Of a DNA stretch of 64,000 nucleotides, positions 62,860 through 64,000 are shown in pieces; position 1 is the first letter of the stretch; every line of letters starts with the position of its first letter. This DNA is from Bacteroidaceae bacterium. GTDB lineage: Bacteria; Bacteroidota; Bacteroidia; Bacteroidales; Bacteroidaceae. The notes under the pieces are model-generated. The model was not told the origin of the DNA and did no database searches. It saw nothing but the letters and a program-made list of their open reading frames with translations. The DNA lies in NCBI GenBank assembly GCA_016286165.1, contig JAEESE010000007.1:62001-126000 (forward strand), given 5' to 3'. The position numbers were made by a program, and so were the translations under genes.

Positions 62860-63484
62860 CTGAGAATTCACGAGTCAGAGTACGGCGACAGAAGAGCAGC
62901 ATAGCTATAACTCCGCAGGATATGCAGGCATCTGCAACGTTGAAAATATAGGAGAAGAAGACGTAGTCGCTGCCTCCGATGACAGGCACCCACGACGGCC
63001 ATGTCCATTGAGTCAAGGGGAAATAGAACATGTCCACTACCCTACCTCTAAACCATGTGGAATAACCCTCGCCGAAAGGCACGAACTGAGCCACTTCAGG
63101 CCATTGCGGATCGTTGAAGACTAGCCCGTAGAACACACAATCGATTATATTGCCAGCCGCGCCTGTCATGATGAAAGCCAAGCATATGAGATAACCCCAT
63201 GATACACCACGACGAATCAATTTACTGATGTACACGGCTACGGCAGCCGTGGCAAGCAGACGAAAGCCTGTCAGAAACAGCTTGTCGAACAGCTCCATGC
63301 CGAAGGCCATGCCATTGTTCTCAATGAACGTAATGTAGAACCAATCAGTGACATGGATGCTGTCGTGAACTGCCATATGAGTCTTGACCCATATCTTGAC
63401 GGCTTGGTCTATGACGAGGAAGCCGATAAAGATAGAGGCTACAAGTAAGGCTTGCAGGCGTCGCCTGCGTTTAGATGTTTCCAT
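62846..63484 (-). CDS. lspA: Lipoprotein signal peptidase (signal peptidase II)
   Basis: 212 aa. It is an inner-membrane aspartyl protease that removes signal peptides from prolipoproteins after the lipobox cysteine has been modified; all the lipoproteins in this window depend on this activity. Four TM segments are visible (LLVASIFIGFLVIDQAVKIW, FRLLATAAVAVYI, YLICLAFIMTGAAGNIID, YIFNVADACISCGVIAML). The catalytic aspartates are in GNIIDCVFYG and FNVADACI. It is somewhat longer than E. coli LspA (164 aa), with an extended periplasmic segment before the second Asp, as in other Bacteroidetes. It lies 27 bp after the DksA-like gene. Confidence 0.96.
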   Translation of the reverse strand: METSKRRRRLQALLVASIFIGFLVIDQAVKIWVKTHMAVHDSIHVTDWFYITFIENNGMAFGMELFDKLFLTGFRLLATAAVAVYISKLIRRGVSWGYLICLAFIMTGAAGNIIDCVFYGLVFNDPQWPEVAQFVPFGEGYSTWFRGRVVDMFYFPLTQWTWPSWVPVIGGSDYVFFSYIFNVADACISCGVIAMLLFCRRTLTREFSDDQA

Positions 63485-63511
63485 CTGGCAAACGTTGTCG
63501 TATATATATAA

Positions 63512-64000
63512 TTAATGTGTACGGTGCTTGTCGTTCTTTACCTCGATGCTGAGGGTAGCATGAGGCACGGCACGCAGACGCTCCTTAGGAATAAGCTTGC
63601 CTGTTTCACGGCAAATACCATAGGTTTTGTTGTCTATACGCACGAGAGCAGCCTTAAGTCCTGTGATGAACTTCTGCTGACGCTGGGCCATAGCCATGAG
63701 TTGTTCCTTCGACTGTGTCTCGCTACCTTCCTCAAGGGCATGGTAGGTAGGCGCTGTATCGTCGATCTCATTGGTGTCGCGCCCCATGATACGATCCATA
63801 GTTTTCTCGTAATCACTCTGCGCCACAGCAAGTTTCTCGTTGATGAGAGCACGGAACTCCTCGAGTTCCTCGTCGGTATAACGAGTCTTCTCGGGTTCAG
63901 GCTTAGCCTTGACAGCCTTCTTTGTTGTTGTTTTCTTGGCTGCAGGTTTGGCGGTTTTCTTTGTTGTGGACTTTTTGGTTTCCTCGTCCGTCGTTTTCTT
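63512..64000 (-). CDS. DksA/TraR-family protein with Lys-rich N-terminal extension (5' cut by window)
   Basis: 163 codons are visible, continuing past the window end; an internal GTG at 63826 is not the start. The N-terminal part is rich in Lys, Thr and Ala (KKTAKPAAKKTTTKK), like a histone H1 tail. Next comes RYTDEELEEFRALINEKLAVA, the coiled-coil of DksA-like proteins, and then ALVRIDNKTYGICRETGKLIPKERLRAVPHAT. The usual four-cysteine zinc finger is reduced to one Cys (plus Thr, Lys, Pro-His), so zinc binding is doubtful. By family it would bind RNA polymerase through the secondary channel. It is the first gene seen in the operon with lspA. Confidence 0.88.
   Translation of the reverse strand, partial: KKTTDEETKKSTTKKTAKPAAKKTTTKKAVKAKPEPEKTRYTDEELEEFRALINEKLAVAQSDYEKTMDRIMGRDTNEIDDTAPTYHALEEGSETQSKEQLMAMAQRQQKFITGLKAALVRIDNKTYGICRETGKLIPKERLRAVPHATLSIEVKNDKHRTH

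Overview
The window is chromosomal DNA from a Bacteroidota bacterium, most likely a Prevotellaceae-type Bacteroidales (taxonomy is inferred). The reasons are two SusC/SusD pairs, lipoproteins with acidic residues right after the lipobox cysteine, DUF4296, DUF4421 and DUF4468 proteins, and Bacteroidetes-type promoters (TTTG, a 19-20 bp spacer, then TAnnTTTG). No rRNA, tRNA, insertion sequence, phage or CRISPR array was recognised.

Layout. (1) 1-11666, + strand: six tandem paralogous surface lipoproteins, the first cut by the window edge, with long stretches of near-identical DNA; one member is half length and two are more divergent. A small lipoprotein follows at 11861. (2) 12419-13299: a long intergenic region with a terminator, a long inverted repeat and a 22-bp tandem array. 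(3) 13300-17347, +: a MacA/MacB-type tripartite exporter (adaptor, ATPase, permease) and a secreted DUF4468 protein. (4) 17534-23701, -: an AddAB-type recombinational repair helicase-nuclease. (5) 23846-25485, +: an HU-like/SPOR membrane protein and a zinc-ribbon/FHA protein. (6) 25510-28556, -: a secreted endonuclease/exonuclease/phosphatase-fold protein and a WbpM/CapD-type nucleotide-sugar dehydratase. (7) 29064-46668, -: a 17.6-kb operon in the order FAS1 lipoprotein, SusC, SusD, FAS1 lipoprotein, FAS1 lipoprotein, SusC, SusD reading 5'->3' with two SusC/D sets; it has no glycan-degrading enzyme. (8) 47179-48000, -: panB. (9) 48341-50893, +: a polysaccharide flippase and a family 2 glycosyltransferase. 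(10) 50948-58639, -: two M6-type secreted metalloproteases, a mannose-1-phosphate guanylyltransferase, a Gfo/Idh/MocA oxidoreductase and a DUF4421 protein in one probable operon. (11) 58811-59626, +: ispE, then an 800-bp intergenic region with two more 22-bp arrays. (12) 60427-64000, -: galE, a small conserved-looking ORF, a DUF4296 lipoprotein, lspA and a DksA/TraR-like protein cut by the window edge.

How it fits together. The window is dominated by envelope functions: surface lipoproteins, TonB-dependent uptake, secreted proteases, polysaccharide precursor synthesis and export, and the lipoprotein signal peptidase needed for all the lipoproteins. The two most distinctive observations are the three-fasciclin/double-SusCD operon, which looks like an uptake or adhesion system for an unknown (perhaps proteinaceous) ligand, and the intergenic 22-bp tandem arrays at two loci 47 kb apart that share a 29-bp hairpin-forming element. 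A third intergenic region has 21-22-bp periodicity, and two operon-internal spacers carry 7-, 8- and 11-bp tandem repeats.
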